From: Prosthecochloris ethylica
GTDB lineage: Bacteria; Bacteroidota; Chlorobiia; Chlorobiales; Chlorobiaceae
DNA: 64,000 nucleotides
Assembly (NCBI RefSeq): GCF_015234275.1
Contig: NZ_JADGII010000005.1
Reading direction: 5' to 3' (one strand)
Shown here in pieces: positions 43,087 to 51,813 of this stretch. How positions within the stretch are numbered: the stretch's first letter is position 1; each line of letters opens with the position of its first letter. The position numbers were made by a program, and so were the translations under genes. Under the pieces are notes generated by a model. It saw only the letters and a list, made by a program, of their open reading frames with translations. It did no database searches and was not told the origin of the DNA.

Positions 43087-44179
43087 ATGTTTGAAGGAGA
43101 AAAAGAACGACTGCACGAACTTCATCACCGGGTAGAACAATTACGGGGGTATCTTTGACATCGATGAACGTTTACACAAGATCAGCGAGCTGGAGCAGGT
43201 CACCACTGCTCCCGACTTCTGGAACGACCAGCAGGAAGCAAACAGAATCCTGCGTGAGCTGAACGACCACAAGTCATGGACAGAAGACTTCTTCCGGGCG
43301 CAACAAGCGGTAAGCACCAAGCTCGAGGAGCTTGAGATTGCCGAGGAGCTCGGTGACGAAGGCCTCTGCGAGGAAGCGGCACAGGGCATCGAAGCCATTG
43401 AAAAGGAGATCTCGTCACTGGAATCCAGAAACATGCTCTCCGGCAAGGATGACGCGGGCAACGCCCTGCTGACCATCAACGCCGGCGCGGGCGGCACGGA
43501 AGCGCAGGACTGGGCCGAGATGCTCTACCGCATGTACATGCGCTGGGCTGAACGCAAAGGCTACAAAGTCTTCACCGAAGATTACCAGGAAGGTGACGGT
43601 GCGGGCATCAAGACCGCGACACTTGAAATCGTCGGGCCGTACGCTTACGGCTACCTGAAAGCTGAAAACGGCGTTCACCGCCTGGTGAGGGTTTCGCCAT
43701 TCGACTCCAACGCGCGTCGCCACACCTCGTTTGCAAGCGTGTTCACGTATCCCGAAGCCCCTCCAGATGCGGAAATCGATATCCGCAAGGAGGACCTGGA
43801 GCTGTCGACCTTCCGAAGCGGCGGCAAGGGCGGACAGAACGTCAACAAGGTGGAAACAGCCGTCCGAATCAAGCATGTCCCTTCCGGTATCGTGGTTTCC
43901 TGCCAGCAGGAACGGTCACAGTTCCAGAACAGGGAGCGGGCCATGAAAATGCTTCGCGCGCAACTCTACCAGAAACAGCGTGAAGAGGAAGAGGCCCGGA
44001 AACAGGCGGTCGAAGGTGAAAAGAAAAAAATCGAATGGGGCAGCCAGATCCGCAGCTACGTCATGGATGACCGGCGTATCAAGGATCACCGCACAAACCA
44101 TGAGCGTCATGATATCGAAGCCGTCCTTGATGGAGATATCGACGATTTCATCGAAACGTATCTCTCGGAATTCGCCTGA
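43087..44179 (+). CDS. prfB: Peptide chain release factor 2 (programmed +1 frameshift)
   Basis: Translation starts at ATG 43087, runs 23 codons to TTA CGG GGG TAT CTT and meets TGA at 43156-43158. Shifting +1 at CTT T continues as GAC ATC GAT to the stop at 44179, giving 363 residues. The slippery site CTTTGAC with a GGGGG Shine-Dalgarno-like element just upstream is the classical RF2 autoregulation site. The product has the RF2 anticodon SPF (RVSPFDSNARRHTSF) and catalytic GGQ (SGGKGGQNVNK). It recognises UAA/UGA stops. Confidence 0.96.
43146..43158 (+). promoter_or_regulatory. RF2 autoregulatory frameshift site
   Basis: GGGGGTATCTTTGAC-type site: an internal Shine-Dalgarno-like G-run, slippery CTT-T and the RF2-cognate UGA at 43156. 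Low RF2 favours the +1 shift, as established in E. coli. Confidence 0.95.
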
Positions 44180-44190
44180 CACGGCTGATC

Positions 44191-45021
44191 ATGAGACAAC
44201 GTATCGGCATCATCACCGATATCCATTTCGGCAGCGGAGAGGAACACGGCATGAAAAGTGCAGAACAGGACCTCATCCGCTGCCTCGGGTTCTGGCATCG
44301 CGAAGGCATCGACCATGTCCTGCAGATGGGTGATCTGATCGACGGTCCGCCTGCAGAGGCGGCCGGGCAGCTTGACCGGGTCACCGCCCTCCTCGAGAGC
44401 TTCAGCGGCACCATCCACCACCTGGTGGGCAATCACTGCCTCGACGCCGGCCTGCCGCGCCTGATGGCGTCTGCCAGCCTCTCCTCTCCATTCTACAATG
44501 TCCGCCTCGGCAGCTGGCGCTTCATCATGCTGAACGGCATGGACATCACCACGTCATCCCGTCCTGAAACAGCGGCCGACCAGAAGCGCATGGCACTGTT
44601 CACGAGCGATTCATGGGCACAGCCCTACTGCGGGGCCATCGGCGGACATCAGCTCTCCTGGCTTGGTGCGGAACTTGGTGCCGCCGCAGCGGCAGCGGAA
44701 GATGTCGTCGTCTGCTGCCATCTGCCCCTTGCCCCAGGCACAACGGACGAGCATCACGGCATCCTGTGGAACCACCGCGAAGCAGCCGACATCATTCTCC
44801 GTCACCCGGCTGTCCGGCTGGTTCTCGGGGGCCATTACCACCGCGGCGGCATCACCTGGAGAAACGGCATACCGATGCTCACCCTTCCCGGTTTCGTCAA
44901 ACGACATACGCCACCCTGCTTCACCTGCGGAATTATTGAACTCGAAGAATCATTGATAACCGTATACGACGAGCAACTCCAGATACGCCAGCTCCTGCAC
45001 CGAAATCAATCACGACCATGA
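44191..45021 (+). CDS. Calcineurin-like metallophosphoesterase
   Basis: A 276-residue metallophosphoesterase: GIITDIHFGSG (D-x-H), LQMGDLIDG (GDxxD), HHLVGNHCLDAG (GNH), VVVCCHLPL and LVLGGHYHRGG (GHxH), the five motifs that bind the dimetal centre. There is no signal peptide, so it acts in the cytoplasm. It starts 11 nt after prfB and overlaps the M23 peptidase gene by 4 nt. Substrate unknown; ADP-sugar pyrophosphatase or cyclic nucleotide types are possible. Confidence 0.9.
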   Translation: MRQRIGIITDIHFGSGEEHGMKSAEQDLIRCLGFWHREGIDHVLQMGDLIDGPPAEAAGQLDRVTALLESFSGTIHHLVGNHCLDAGLPRLMASASLSSPFYNVRLGSWRFIMLNGMDITTSSRPETAADQKRMALFTSDSWAQPYCGAIGGHQLSWLGAELGAAAAAAEDVVVCCHLPLAPGTTDEHHGILWNHREAADIILRHPAVRLVLGGHYHRGGITWRNGIPMLTLPGFVKRHTPPCFTCGIIELEESLITVYDEQLQIRQLLHRNQSRP

Positions 45022-45881
45022 CGACAGCATCCGTAGCGCGCAAGACCGCCTCCATCCTGCTTGTCCTGCTGCTCCTCCTCGGCACGGCACGTAGCGCAAT
45101 GGCAGAAAAACCTGACCTTGCCCTCGACAGCACAACCAGAGAGCAGGGGGAATTTTTTATTGCAACCGTCACCGGCCTGGACACGCCTCCACGCCTCTGG
45201 TTCGACAGCACACTGTATACCATGTTCCGCCAGCCTGACGGAAGTTTCCGGGCCCTGCTGCCTGTCAAGGCCCTGCAGCCGCCCGGGCGTTATGCCGTCC
45301 TGGCCATCAATGACACATGGAAGGAAAAAATCCCGGTGCAGGTGACCCTGAACGACATGCCGGTGCAGAAAATCTGGCTTGACAAAAAGACATCGGGCCT
45401 GCGGGCGACGAAGGATGAAAAACGGCGTGTAAAAGAAGGGCTGAGCACCCGGAGCGAAAGGAAATTATGGTCGGGGACCTTCATGATGCCGGCACAAGGG
45501 CGCAAAAGCAGTCCGTTCGGGGTAAAACGCTCGTATAACGGCGCACCGGTCTCGAGCTATCATAAAGGCATCGACATCGCCGCCCCCCAGGGGACGGTCA
45601 TCAGAAGTCCTGCATCGGGAAAAGTTGTCCTGACCGGCTACGAATCGAAAACCTTTCACGTTCACGGCAACACCGTCCTGATCGACCATGGCCACGCCGT
45701 CACCTCGATCTACCTGCACATGCACGACATCCTGGTGCAGCCGGGAGATATCGTCAGCAAGGGGGACCCGATCGGTACCATCGGCAGCACCGGCATCTCG
45801 ACCGGCCCGCACCTGCACTGGGGCGTCTACCTCTACGGCACGAGCGTCAATCCCGAGCTGTTTGTCAGGAACGCGTATTAG
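45018..45881 (+). CDS. M23-family metallopeptidase (LytM/NlpD-like)
   Basis: A 287-residue secreted protein: signal peptide (ASILLVLLLLLGTARSAMA), an N-terminal beta domain and a C-terminal M23 domain with HKGIDIAAPQGT (HxxxD zinc ligands), VLIDHGHAVTSIYLHM and GISTGPHLHWGVY (HLH). It cuts or regulates peptidoglycan crosslinks in the periplasm. It overlaps the phosphoesterase gene by 4 nt and converges by 17 nt on the epimerase gene. Confidence 0.92.
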   Translation: MTTASVARKTASILLVLLLLLGTARSAMAEKPDLALDSTTREQGEFFIATVTGLDTPPRLWFDSTLYTMFRQPDGSFRALLPVKALQPPGRYAVLAINDTWKEKIPVQVTLNDMPVQKIWLDKKTSGLRATKDEKRRVKEGLSTRSERKLWSGTFMMPAQGRKSSPFGVKRSYNGAPVSSYHKGIDIAAPQGTVIRSPASGKVVLTGYESKTFHVHGNTVLIDHGHAVTSIYLHMHDILVQPGDIVSKGDPIGTIGSTGISTGPHLHWGVYLYGTSVNPELFVRNAY

Positions 45882-46980
45882 GCAACAGCAGGCGATCGAG
45901 GACTTCGATGACCCGCTGGCTCGAGGCGCCGTCCCATTTTTCAGGAATCTTCGTTCGACTTGCGAGTTTGCCATCGAGGGCATCCCCGATCCGTTGCAGC
46001 AAGATATCCTCACCATCACCGACCAGCATATTGCTTCCGCGCTCGACCGTGACCGGGCTGACGGTCGAGGTCCTCATGGTGAGGCACGGCACTTTCATCA
46101 CGGTCGACTCCGCCTGTGCAAGAGATGAATCGGTCATGACAAACAGGGCGTCTTTCACAAGACGCAGCAGCTCGGAGTACCCGGTGCGGGGAATCACCTG
46201 AACACTGTCGAGCGAGGTAAATGCCGGCAGCATTTCGTGCTGCTGCAGAAGCGCCTCGACCTCACTGTCAAGCAGCATCAGCACCTGTTGACGCTCAGCG
46301 ACAGCTCTCACGGCATGCTCGAGCACCTTCAGATCCTCCAGGCTGTCGTGCAGGAACGGATCACACAGCAGTACCAGCGCATACCTCTTTTCTTCCAGCC
46401 CGAGTCGTGACAGCACCTCTGAACTGTTCGCACCGGGCATCATGGCGGCAAGGCTGTCAATAGCAAGATTTCCGGTAAAAAAGATCCGCTCTTCATCGAC
46501 GCCCTCGTTGACAAGATTGTACAGGCCGCTGTGTTCGCTGACAAACAGCACATCGGCCACGGCGTCGATCATCCGGCGGTTGCGTTCCACAGCACTGTTG
46601 CGATCACCGGTTCGCAGGCCGGCATCGAGCGCAGCATACGCCACGCCGTGGCTGGAAGCGCACAGGGCGGCAGACAGGGCAAGATCGTTGTCGCCCGCAA
46701 TCATCATGAAATCAGGTCGCTCCTGGGCAAGCAACTGATCGAAATGCGTCATTGCGGAAACTGTCTGCCGGACAGCCGAACCGGAGCCGGTCTCCACGGC
46801 AACATAAGCATCGGCGACCCCGAACAGCGCAGGCATGTCCTCACCTCCCGCCCCTGCCTGTGCAGGAGCGGAACCGGCAAAAGCCACCTCGTAACGATGC
46901 TGCTCGCCGAGAGCAGTGAATAACGGAATACAGCGCAGCAGTCCGGCATTGCCGCCGGCAGCCAGAAGAATCTTTTTCAC
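45865..46980 (-). CDS. UDP-N-acetylglucosamine 2-epimerase-like protein (WecB family, divergent)
   Basis: About 371 residues from GTG 46980 (VKKILLAAGGNAGLL). Blocks resembling the GT-B epimerase fold are FMMIAGDNDLALSAAL, AALDAGLRTGD, LFVSEHSGLYNLVNEG, RIFFTGNLAIDSL and LTMRTSTVSPVTVERGSNMLVGD, which correspond to WecB HVEAGLR, NEG and CVTLRxxTERPV-G-N positions. The usual HVEAGLRTxD is altered to LDAGLRTGD, so activity may differ. An ATG at 47028 would extend it by 16 residues. Confidence 0.82.
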   Translation of the reverse strand: MKKILLAAGGNAGLLRCIPLFTALGEQHRYEVAFAGSAPAQAGAGGEDMPALFGVADAYVAVETGSGSAVRQTVSAMTHFDQLLAQERPDFMMIAGDNDLALSAALCASSHGVAYAALDAGLRTGDRNSAVERNRRMIDAVADVLFVSEHSGLYNLVNEGVDEERIFFTGNLAIDSLAAMMPGANSSEVLSRLGLEEKRYALVLLCDPFLHDSLEDLKVLEHAVRAVAERQQVLMLLDSEVEALLQQHEMLPAFTSLDSVQVIPRTGYSELLRLVKDALFVMTDSSLAQAESTVMKVPCLTMRTSTVSPVTVERGSNMLVGDGEDILLQRIGDALDGKLASRTKIPEKWDGASSQRVIEVLDRLLLPNTRS

Positions 46981-47048
46981 GGATAAAAGCTTTTTTACAT
47001 TGTCATAAACATCAGGCCCCAGGGCCACACCTGTCAGGAAAACCCTAC

Positions 47049-47963
47049 ATGAACAGACAGCTCACAACCAGCATCACGCTGATACTCTTCCTGCTCGCTT
47101 CCCTGCTGCCGGGGGCAACGGATAATAGCGCGTATGCGCAAAAAAAGAAAATTATTTTACGGCAGGCAAATACTCTTGAAGGAGGCACCATGCGATCCCC
47201 GCTGACCGGAAACACCGAACCGGTGCGGTCTGTCGCAGGCGATGTCATCTTTCAGCACGGAGATCTCGTCCTGACGTGCGACCGGGCGACAGAATTCCGT
47301 GAAAGCCAGGTTATCGAACTCAAAGGAAATATCAGGATATCCGACCCGTCGTCCGAACTCTACGGCAATCACGGGCTCTACTATCCGCAAACCGGCAACG
47401 GAGAGCTGAACGGGGACGTCAAAGGGCGGCTACTGGAAAACGATCTCGTCATCAAGGGGCAAAACATGTTCATGAACGAACGCGATGACACCATCAGGCT
47501 TGCAGGCAACGCACTGGCATGGCACGGCAAGAACCAGCTGAGCGGCGAATCCATGCTTGTCCGGCTGGCAAACCGCAACGGGGATCGGTCCATAGAACGC
47601 ATAACCGTGACCGGGCAGGCCTTTCTGGCCATGCCGGACACGCTCGAGCAGCACAGCGAACTCTACCATCAGCTCAAAGGAGAACAGATCGTGATCACAC
47701 TCGACGAGGCATCACAGCTCCGATCGATAGAGTCCGAACAGCAGGCAGAGCTGCTCTACTACACCTACGAGGAAACGACGCCATCCGGCGTCAACCGCAC
47801 CAGCGGAAAACGGATCACTCTTGAGTTCGACAACGGAAAGATATCGAGCATTACGGCATTCGGCAATGCCACCGGAAAACAGCACCCCTCCTCACAGAGG
47901 ACAAACCCGGCCATCAATCTTCCGGGATTTCTGATACGCGCCGGAGAAAAACCCTCGTTCTGA
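47049..47963 (+). CDS. OstA/LptA-like periplasmic LPS-transport protein
   Basis: A 304-residue secreted protein with signal peptide (STLILFL-type hydrophobic core, residues 5-25) and repeated beta-jellyroll strands with the OstA pattern: GDVIFQHGDLVLTCDRATEF, KGNIRISDPSSELYG, GELNGDVKGRLLENDLVIKG. This fits LptA/LptC or LptD-N-type domains that bridge LPS across the periplasm. It stands alone and diverges from the epimerase. Confidence 0.85.
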   Translation: MNRQLTTSITLILFLLASLLPGATDNSAYAQKKKIILRQANTLEGGTMRSPLTGNTEPVRSVAGDVIFQHGDLVLTCDRATEFRESQVIELKGNIRISDPSSELYGNHGLYYPQTGNGELNGDVKGRLLENDLVIKGQNMFMNERDDTIRLAGNALAWHGKNQLSGESMLVRLANRNGDRSIERITVTGQAFLAMPDTLEQHSELYHQLKGEQIVITLDEASQLRSIESEQQAELLYYTYEETTPSGVNRTSGKRITLEFDNGKISSITAFGNATGKQHPSSQRTNPAINLPGFLIRAGEKPSF

Positions 47964-48048
47964 ACTCCCCTGGAGAAAAAAACGAAGCCCTCCACACAGG
48001 GAGAGCTTCGGCAAAAAAATTTTTTTTCAGGGATTTTCCTGTAACGGC

Positions 48049-48294
48049 TTACTGGGCCAGGGGACAGGTACCGGTCGGGCAGGAACCTGAAGCCGCGCTA
48101 TCACAGCTCGACTTGTTGTAGTCTGTTTTGTAGAACCCCGAACCTTTCAGCATAAAACCGCCTTCAGCACTGATAACACGCTCAAACTCCTCTGCTCCGC
48201 ACTTCGTACATGTCGTCAAAGCATCATCACTCATCCGCTGAAAGACCTCCTGTTCATAACCACATTTTCTGCAACGATACTGGTAGGTTGGCAT
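48049..48294 (-). CDS. FmdB-family zinc-ribbon protein
   Basis: An 81-residue protein starting MPTYQYRCRKCGYEQEVFQ with GGAGGAATTGCG directly upstream of the ATG. CRKCG and CTKCG form the FmdB zinc ribbon. The C-terminal tail is Ser/Cys-rich (KSSCDSAASGSCPTGTCPLA), as in many FmdB proteins. It may act as a transcriptional or cofactor regulator, but the function is not settled. Longer in-frame starts upstream lack homology. Confidence 0.92.
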   Translation of the reverse strand: MPTYQYRCRKCGYEQEVFQRMSDDALTTCTKCGAEEFERVISAEGGFMLKGSGFYKTDYNKSSCDSAASGSCPTGTCPLAQ

Positions 48295-48428
48295 CGCAAT
48301 TCCTCCTTGAGTATATATTGGTCTTATCGATCTGTTTTCGTATAAAGCACATACATCCAACAGAACAATCTGTATGGAATCAGAGTTCAGTATAGACACA
48401 TATTTTTGAAAATACAAACGACGCCGAG

Positions 48429-49229
48429 GTGCTTGAAAAAACCAGGGGGTTTGTACTCCGCGAGGTCAAATTCCGTGACCAGTCCAAGATCTGCCAGCTC
48501 TTTACCGAACGGTTCGGAACGATCTCGGTTATCCTCAAGGGAGTGAGAAGCCCGAAAAACAGGATGTCAGGCCTGTTCAGTACAGGCAACATGGTTGAAC
48601 TGGTACTGTACAGAAAGCACAACCGGGACCTTCACCTGGTCAGGGATGCCCGGCTGCTTCACAGCCCCCTTGCCGCCATGCCCGACCTCGAGCGCTTCAG
48701 CGCAATGTACCGGCTTGTCGAAACCCTCCGGGAGGTAACCGGTACAGAAGAACCCTACCCTGCCCTGTTCGGCGCCCTTGCCCTGGCACTGGAACAGATC
48801 TGCCGCACTGGCGAACATGATTACGAGATGATGCTGGCATGGTTTCTTGCACGCATGGCATCGATTCTCGGTTTCGAACCTGAAATAGACCGTTGCGTGC
48901 TGAGCGGCAGGCCGCTGCGCCCCCTCGACGACGACGCATACAGTAACGGCTTCTGGCTACTGACGGACCCGGGAGGTATCGCCCTTACCGGCCCCGGAAG
49001 CACGAGCAGCGTCGGGAAGCAGTCGGTTTCAGCGGATGCGTACCTGCTGTTATGCACGCTCTGCGGGCGCCGCAGAGAGATGCCCGCAAACCACAGGCCA
49101 TCCCACGCCGCCACCATGGAGCTCAGCAACCTCCTCCAGGACTACTGTACGGCACAGGTCGATCATCAGCCACATGAAAAAAACCGCCGCATCATCTCCC
49201 GCCTCCTCACGGAGGACGGCGAGGGGTGA
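48429..49229 (+). CDS. recO: DNA repair protein RecO
   Basis: A 266-residue protein from GTG 48429 with the OB-fold start typical of RecO (EKTRGFVLREVKFRDQSKIC, VILKGVRSPKNRM, GNMVELVLYRK) and a helical C-terminal part. The CxxC zinc cluster of some RecO proteins is not present. RecO loads RecA onto SSB-coated DNA with RecR. Confidence 0.9.
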   Translation: MLEKTRGFVLREVKFRDQSKICQLFTERFGTISVILKGVRSPKNRMSGLFSTGNMVELVLYRKHNRDLHLVRDARLLHSPLAAMPDLERFSAMYRLVETLREVTGTEEPYPALFGALALALEQICRTGEHDYEMMLAWFLARMASILGFEPEIDRCVLSGRPLRPLDDDAYSNGFWLLTDPGGIALTGPGSTSSVGKQSVSADAYLLLCTLCGRRREMPANHRPSHAATMELSNLLQDYCTAQVDHQPHEKNRRIISRLLTEDGEG

Positions 49230-49392
49230 CCCGTTACCCGTTATCTGATCACCGCTCACCAGTAACAATTCCCGTCCTCCTGCGACCCCGAGGCGCCATC
49301 AGCTGTTTTATATCTCCATGAGTATTTCTATCTTGGATGTTTGTTACGGCACGCATCATAACATCATTTAATCTTTAACCGAACAGGTACAT

Positions 49393-50688
49393 ATGCCTCA
49401 ACTTACCAGATCAGCAGAACTCTTTGAGAAAGCAAAGCAGTTTATTCCAGGCGGCGTCAACTCACCGGTCAGGGCATTCAAATCCGTCGGCGGCACCCCG
49501 GTCTTCATGGAGAAAGGCCAGGGCGCGTACATGACCGATGTTGACGGCAACACCTACATTGATTACGTGGGCTCGTGGGGCCCGTTCATCCTCGGCAGCA
49601 TGCATCCCAAAGTAACAGCTGCTCTGGAGCACACCCTCACCAAAATCGGCACCAGTTTCGGCACTCCGATTGAAATGGAAATCGAAATCGCCGAGCTTCT
49701 GACAAACATCGTACCGTCTCTGGATATGGTGCGTATGGTCAACAGCGGCACAGAAGCGACCATGTCCGCCGTCCGCCTCGCCCGCGGTTATACCGGTCGC
49801 GACAAGATCATCAAGTTCGAAGGCTGCTACCACGGCCATGGCGACAGCTTCCTCATCAAGGCCGGTTCAGGCGCACTGACCCTCGGCACCCCGGACAGCC
49901 CCGGTGTCACCAAGGGGACTGCCAACGACACACTGAATGCGAAATACAACGACCTCGAGTCGGTCAGAACGCTGGTCAACGAAAACAAGGACAACATTGC
50001 AGCGGTCATCATCGAGCCGGTTGCCGGCAACACCGGTGTGATCCCGGCCAAGAGAGAGTTTCTCCAGGGCCTTCGCGATCTCTGTACCGAAGAAGGCATC
50101 GTGCTGATCTTCGACGAGGTGATGTGCGGCTTCCGTGTCGCTCTCGGTGGCGCCCAGGAACTCTACGGCATCACGCCTGACCTGACCACGATGGGTAAAA
50201 TCATCGGTGGAGGCCTTCCGGTCGGTGCTTTCGGCGGCAAACGTGAACTCATGGAGCGCATCGCTCCGCTGGGTGACGTCTACCAGGCCGGTACGCTCTC
50301 AGGCAATCCGCTCGCCCTCACCGCCGGACTTGCGACACTCAAGGTCCTGCGCGATGAAAACCCGTATCCGGAACTCGAACGGAAAGCTTCTGTCATCGAA
50401 GAAGGCTTCAAAGACAACATGAACAAGCTCGGGCTGAACTATACCCAGAACCGTGTCGGTTCGATGGCCTGCCTCTTCTTCACCGACAAGCCGGTCGAAA
50501 ACCATGACGACGCTGTCGGTTCCGATCTCGGGAAATACTCGAAATACTACCAGTCGATGCTTGACCAGGGCATCTACCTCGCACCGTCACAGTTCGAGGC
50601 GATGTTCACCAGCGCGGCTCACAGCGATGAAGACATCGAGAAAACCATCAAGGCAAACTACGTAGCCCTCCAGGCTGCAGAAAAGTAA
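49393..50688 (+). CDS. hemL: Glutamate-1-semialdehyde 2,1-aminomutase
   Basis: A 431-residue class III PLP enzyme: IPGGVNSPVRAFK, YHGHGDSFL, IIEPVAGN, LIFDEVMCGFR and TMGKIIGGGLPVGAFGG with the PLP lysine. It makes 5-aminolevulinate in the C5 pathway feeding heme, bacteriochlorophyll and cobalamin. Length is canonical. A strong terminator follows. Confidence 0.97.
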   Translation: MPQLTRSAELFEKAKQFIPGGVNSPVRAFKSVGGTPVFMEKGQGAYMTDVDGNTYIDYVGSWGPFILGSMHPKVTAALEHTLTKIGTSFGTPIEMEIEIAELLTNIVPSLDMVRMVNSGTEATMSAVRLARGYTGRDKIIKFEGCYHGHGDSFLIKAGSGALTLGTPDSPGVTKGTANDTLNAKYNDLESVRTLVNENKDNIAAVIIEPVAGNTGVIPAKREFLQGLRDLCTEEGIVLIFDEVMCGFRVALGGAQELYGITPDLTTMGKIIGGGLPVGAFGGKRELMERIAPLGDVYQAGTLSGNPLALTAGLATLKVLRDENPYPELERKASVIEEGFKDNMNKLGLNYTQNRVGSMACLFFTDKPVENHDDAVGSDLGKYSKYYQSMLDQGIYLAPSQFEAMFTSAAHSDEDIEKTIKANYVALQAAEK

Positions 50689-50717
50689 GCCACGCGCCGC
50701 ATTGCGGATGAAAAAAA

Positions 50718-50749
50718 GCCCCTCGGCAGAGATGCCGAGGGGCTTTTTT
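50718..50749 (+). terminator. Terminator of hemL
   Basis: GCCCCTCGGCA (50718-50728), loop GAGA, TGCCGAGGGGC (50733-50743), then six T. An 11-bp perfect stem, flanked by seven A on the left, so it may work on both strands. Confidence 0.95.
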
Positions 50750-50818
50750 CGTTGATTCGTTCGATGCATGAACGTCATACCGGAGAGCTGGAGTCGTTCT
50801 ACGGACTGTACGGTAGGG

Positions 50819-50844
50819 TACGGGCGAGCGCCGCTCGCCCCTAC
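50819..50844 (-). repeat. REP-like palindrome copy B
   Basis: GGGCGAGC (50822-50829), GCC, GCTCGCCC (50833-50840), then CTAC. Same arms as the copy at 34727-34752, opposite orientation. It lies between hemL and crcB. Confidence 0.75.
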
Positions 50845-50923
50845 GGCATGACGTGCTCACCTGCCGGTGATATACAGAACCCTGCGCGCAGCGCACGCAG
50901 GACATTTTTGACTTTTCTTCCGT

Positions 50924-51316
50924 CTACGGCACGAACGACCTGGCGAGGGCCATGCCGAGATAGAGGCAGATCATGCCGCCGAAAAAACTGCCGCTGATGT
51001 AGGCAGCTGCATAGAACAGCTCTCCGGAACGCAGCATAATGGCGGTCTCGTTGGCAAAAGACGAAAACGTGGTGAACCCGCCGCAGAAACCGGTAGCAAG
51101 CAGCAGCCTGATCTCTGGAGCGACGAGTGATGTCGTGAAGGAAAGCTGGCTGATAACACCGATCAGGAAACACCCGAGCAGGTTCACCAGCAGCGTAGCG
51201 AAAGGAAAACCGGAAACAGCGGCCGAAAGGGCTACAGCGACAAGATAACGAGCAGCGGCACCGGCAAACCCGCCGACACCGACAAGGAGAACTTCAGCAT
51301 AACGTCCCTGCATCAC
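50924..51316 (-). CDS. crcB: Fluoride ion channel CrcB/FluC
   Basis: A 130-residue protein with four membrane segments and the CrcB blocks GGFAGAAARYLV (N-terminal GGxxGAxxRY) and FATLLVNLLGCFLIG, plus TGFCGGFTTFSSF (the Phe/Thr/Ser lining). It forms a dual-topology dimer that exports fluoride. It overlaps the 76-residue membrane protein gene by 4 nt. Confidence 0.93.
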   Translation of the reverse strand: MMQGRYAEVLLVGVGGFAGAAARYLVAVALSAAVSGFPFATLLVNLLGCFLIGVISQLSFTTSLVAPEIRLLLATGFCGGFTTFSSFANETAIMLRSGELFYAAAYISGSFFGGMICLYLGMALARSFVP

Positions 51317-51543
51317 TTCTCACGCTGATGGGTCTGCCGGTCCTCGATCCTCTTGTGCGCACAGCACATTTCATCGAGAATGTTGATCAGGGTAGTGAAA
51401 ATACCGATACCAATGATTGTCGGTGCCCAGAGACCGACAAAAATAGCCATGTTCTCATGATTGGCGGTGGTTCCGAACAGAAACAGGTAAATGGAGAGCA
51501 GGATGGAAATTCCTGCGCCTGTAAAATAAATGACAGGTTTCAT
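51313..51543 (-). CDS. Small two-TM membrane protein coupled to crcB
   Basis: A 76-residue protein with two membrane segments (VIYFTGAGISILLSIYLFLF and MAIFVGLWAPTIIGIGIFTT) and a basic, Cys-containing cytoplasmic tail (EMCCAHKR). Its stop overlaps the crcB start by 4 nt, so the two are co-translated. No family recognised. Confidence 0.7.
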   Translation of the reverse strand: MKPVIYFTGAGISILLSIYLFLFGTTANHENMAIFVGLWAPTIIGIGIFTTLINILDEMCCAHKRIEDRQTHQREK

Positions 51544-51813
51544 AAGACAGTGCTCGTTGTGAAGCCGGTATCGTCGATCATCCAGATCGTATCAACTTCC
51601 GGCAATCTGACGTTATCACCAAAGGTAGTGAAATCCCCGGTAAAATTCTTTACCCTGAACCGTGAACTTTTTCCTGCATGATACCGCAAAGAAACTTCCG
51701 GGGCACAGGAACGTGAAAGGAACTATCCAGCACATTCAGGCTTTTGTATGCATACCCGTGTCCGGTTACCGCTCCGGCACCGGGAAGCAGAACGAAAACA
51801 AGGACAACACGTT

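Noticed and set aside
43141..43160. prfB disrupted by a stop codon (pseudogene)
   Set aside because: The stop is the conserved UGA of the programmed +1 frameshift with all its flanking signals.
51544..51813. Fluoride riboswitch upstream of the crcB pair
   Set aside because: No stretch on the minus strand fits the conserved fluoride riboswitch core.
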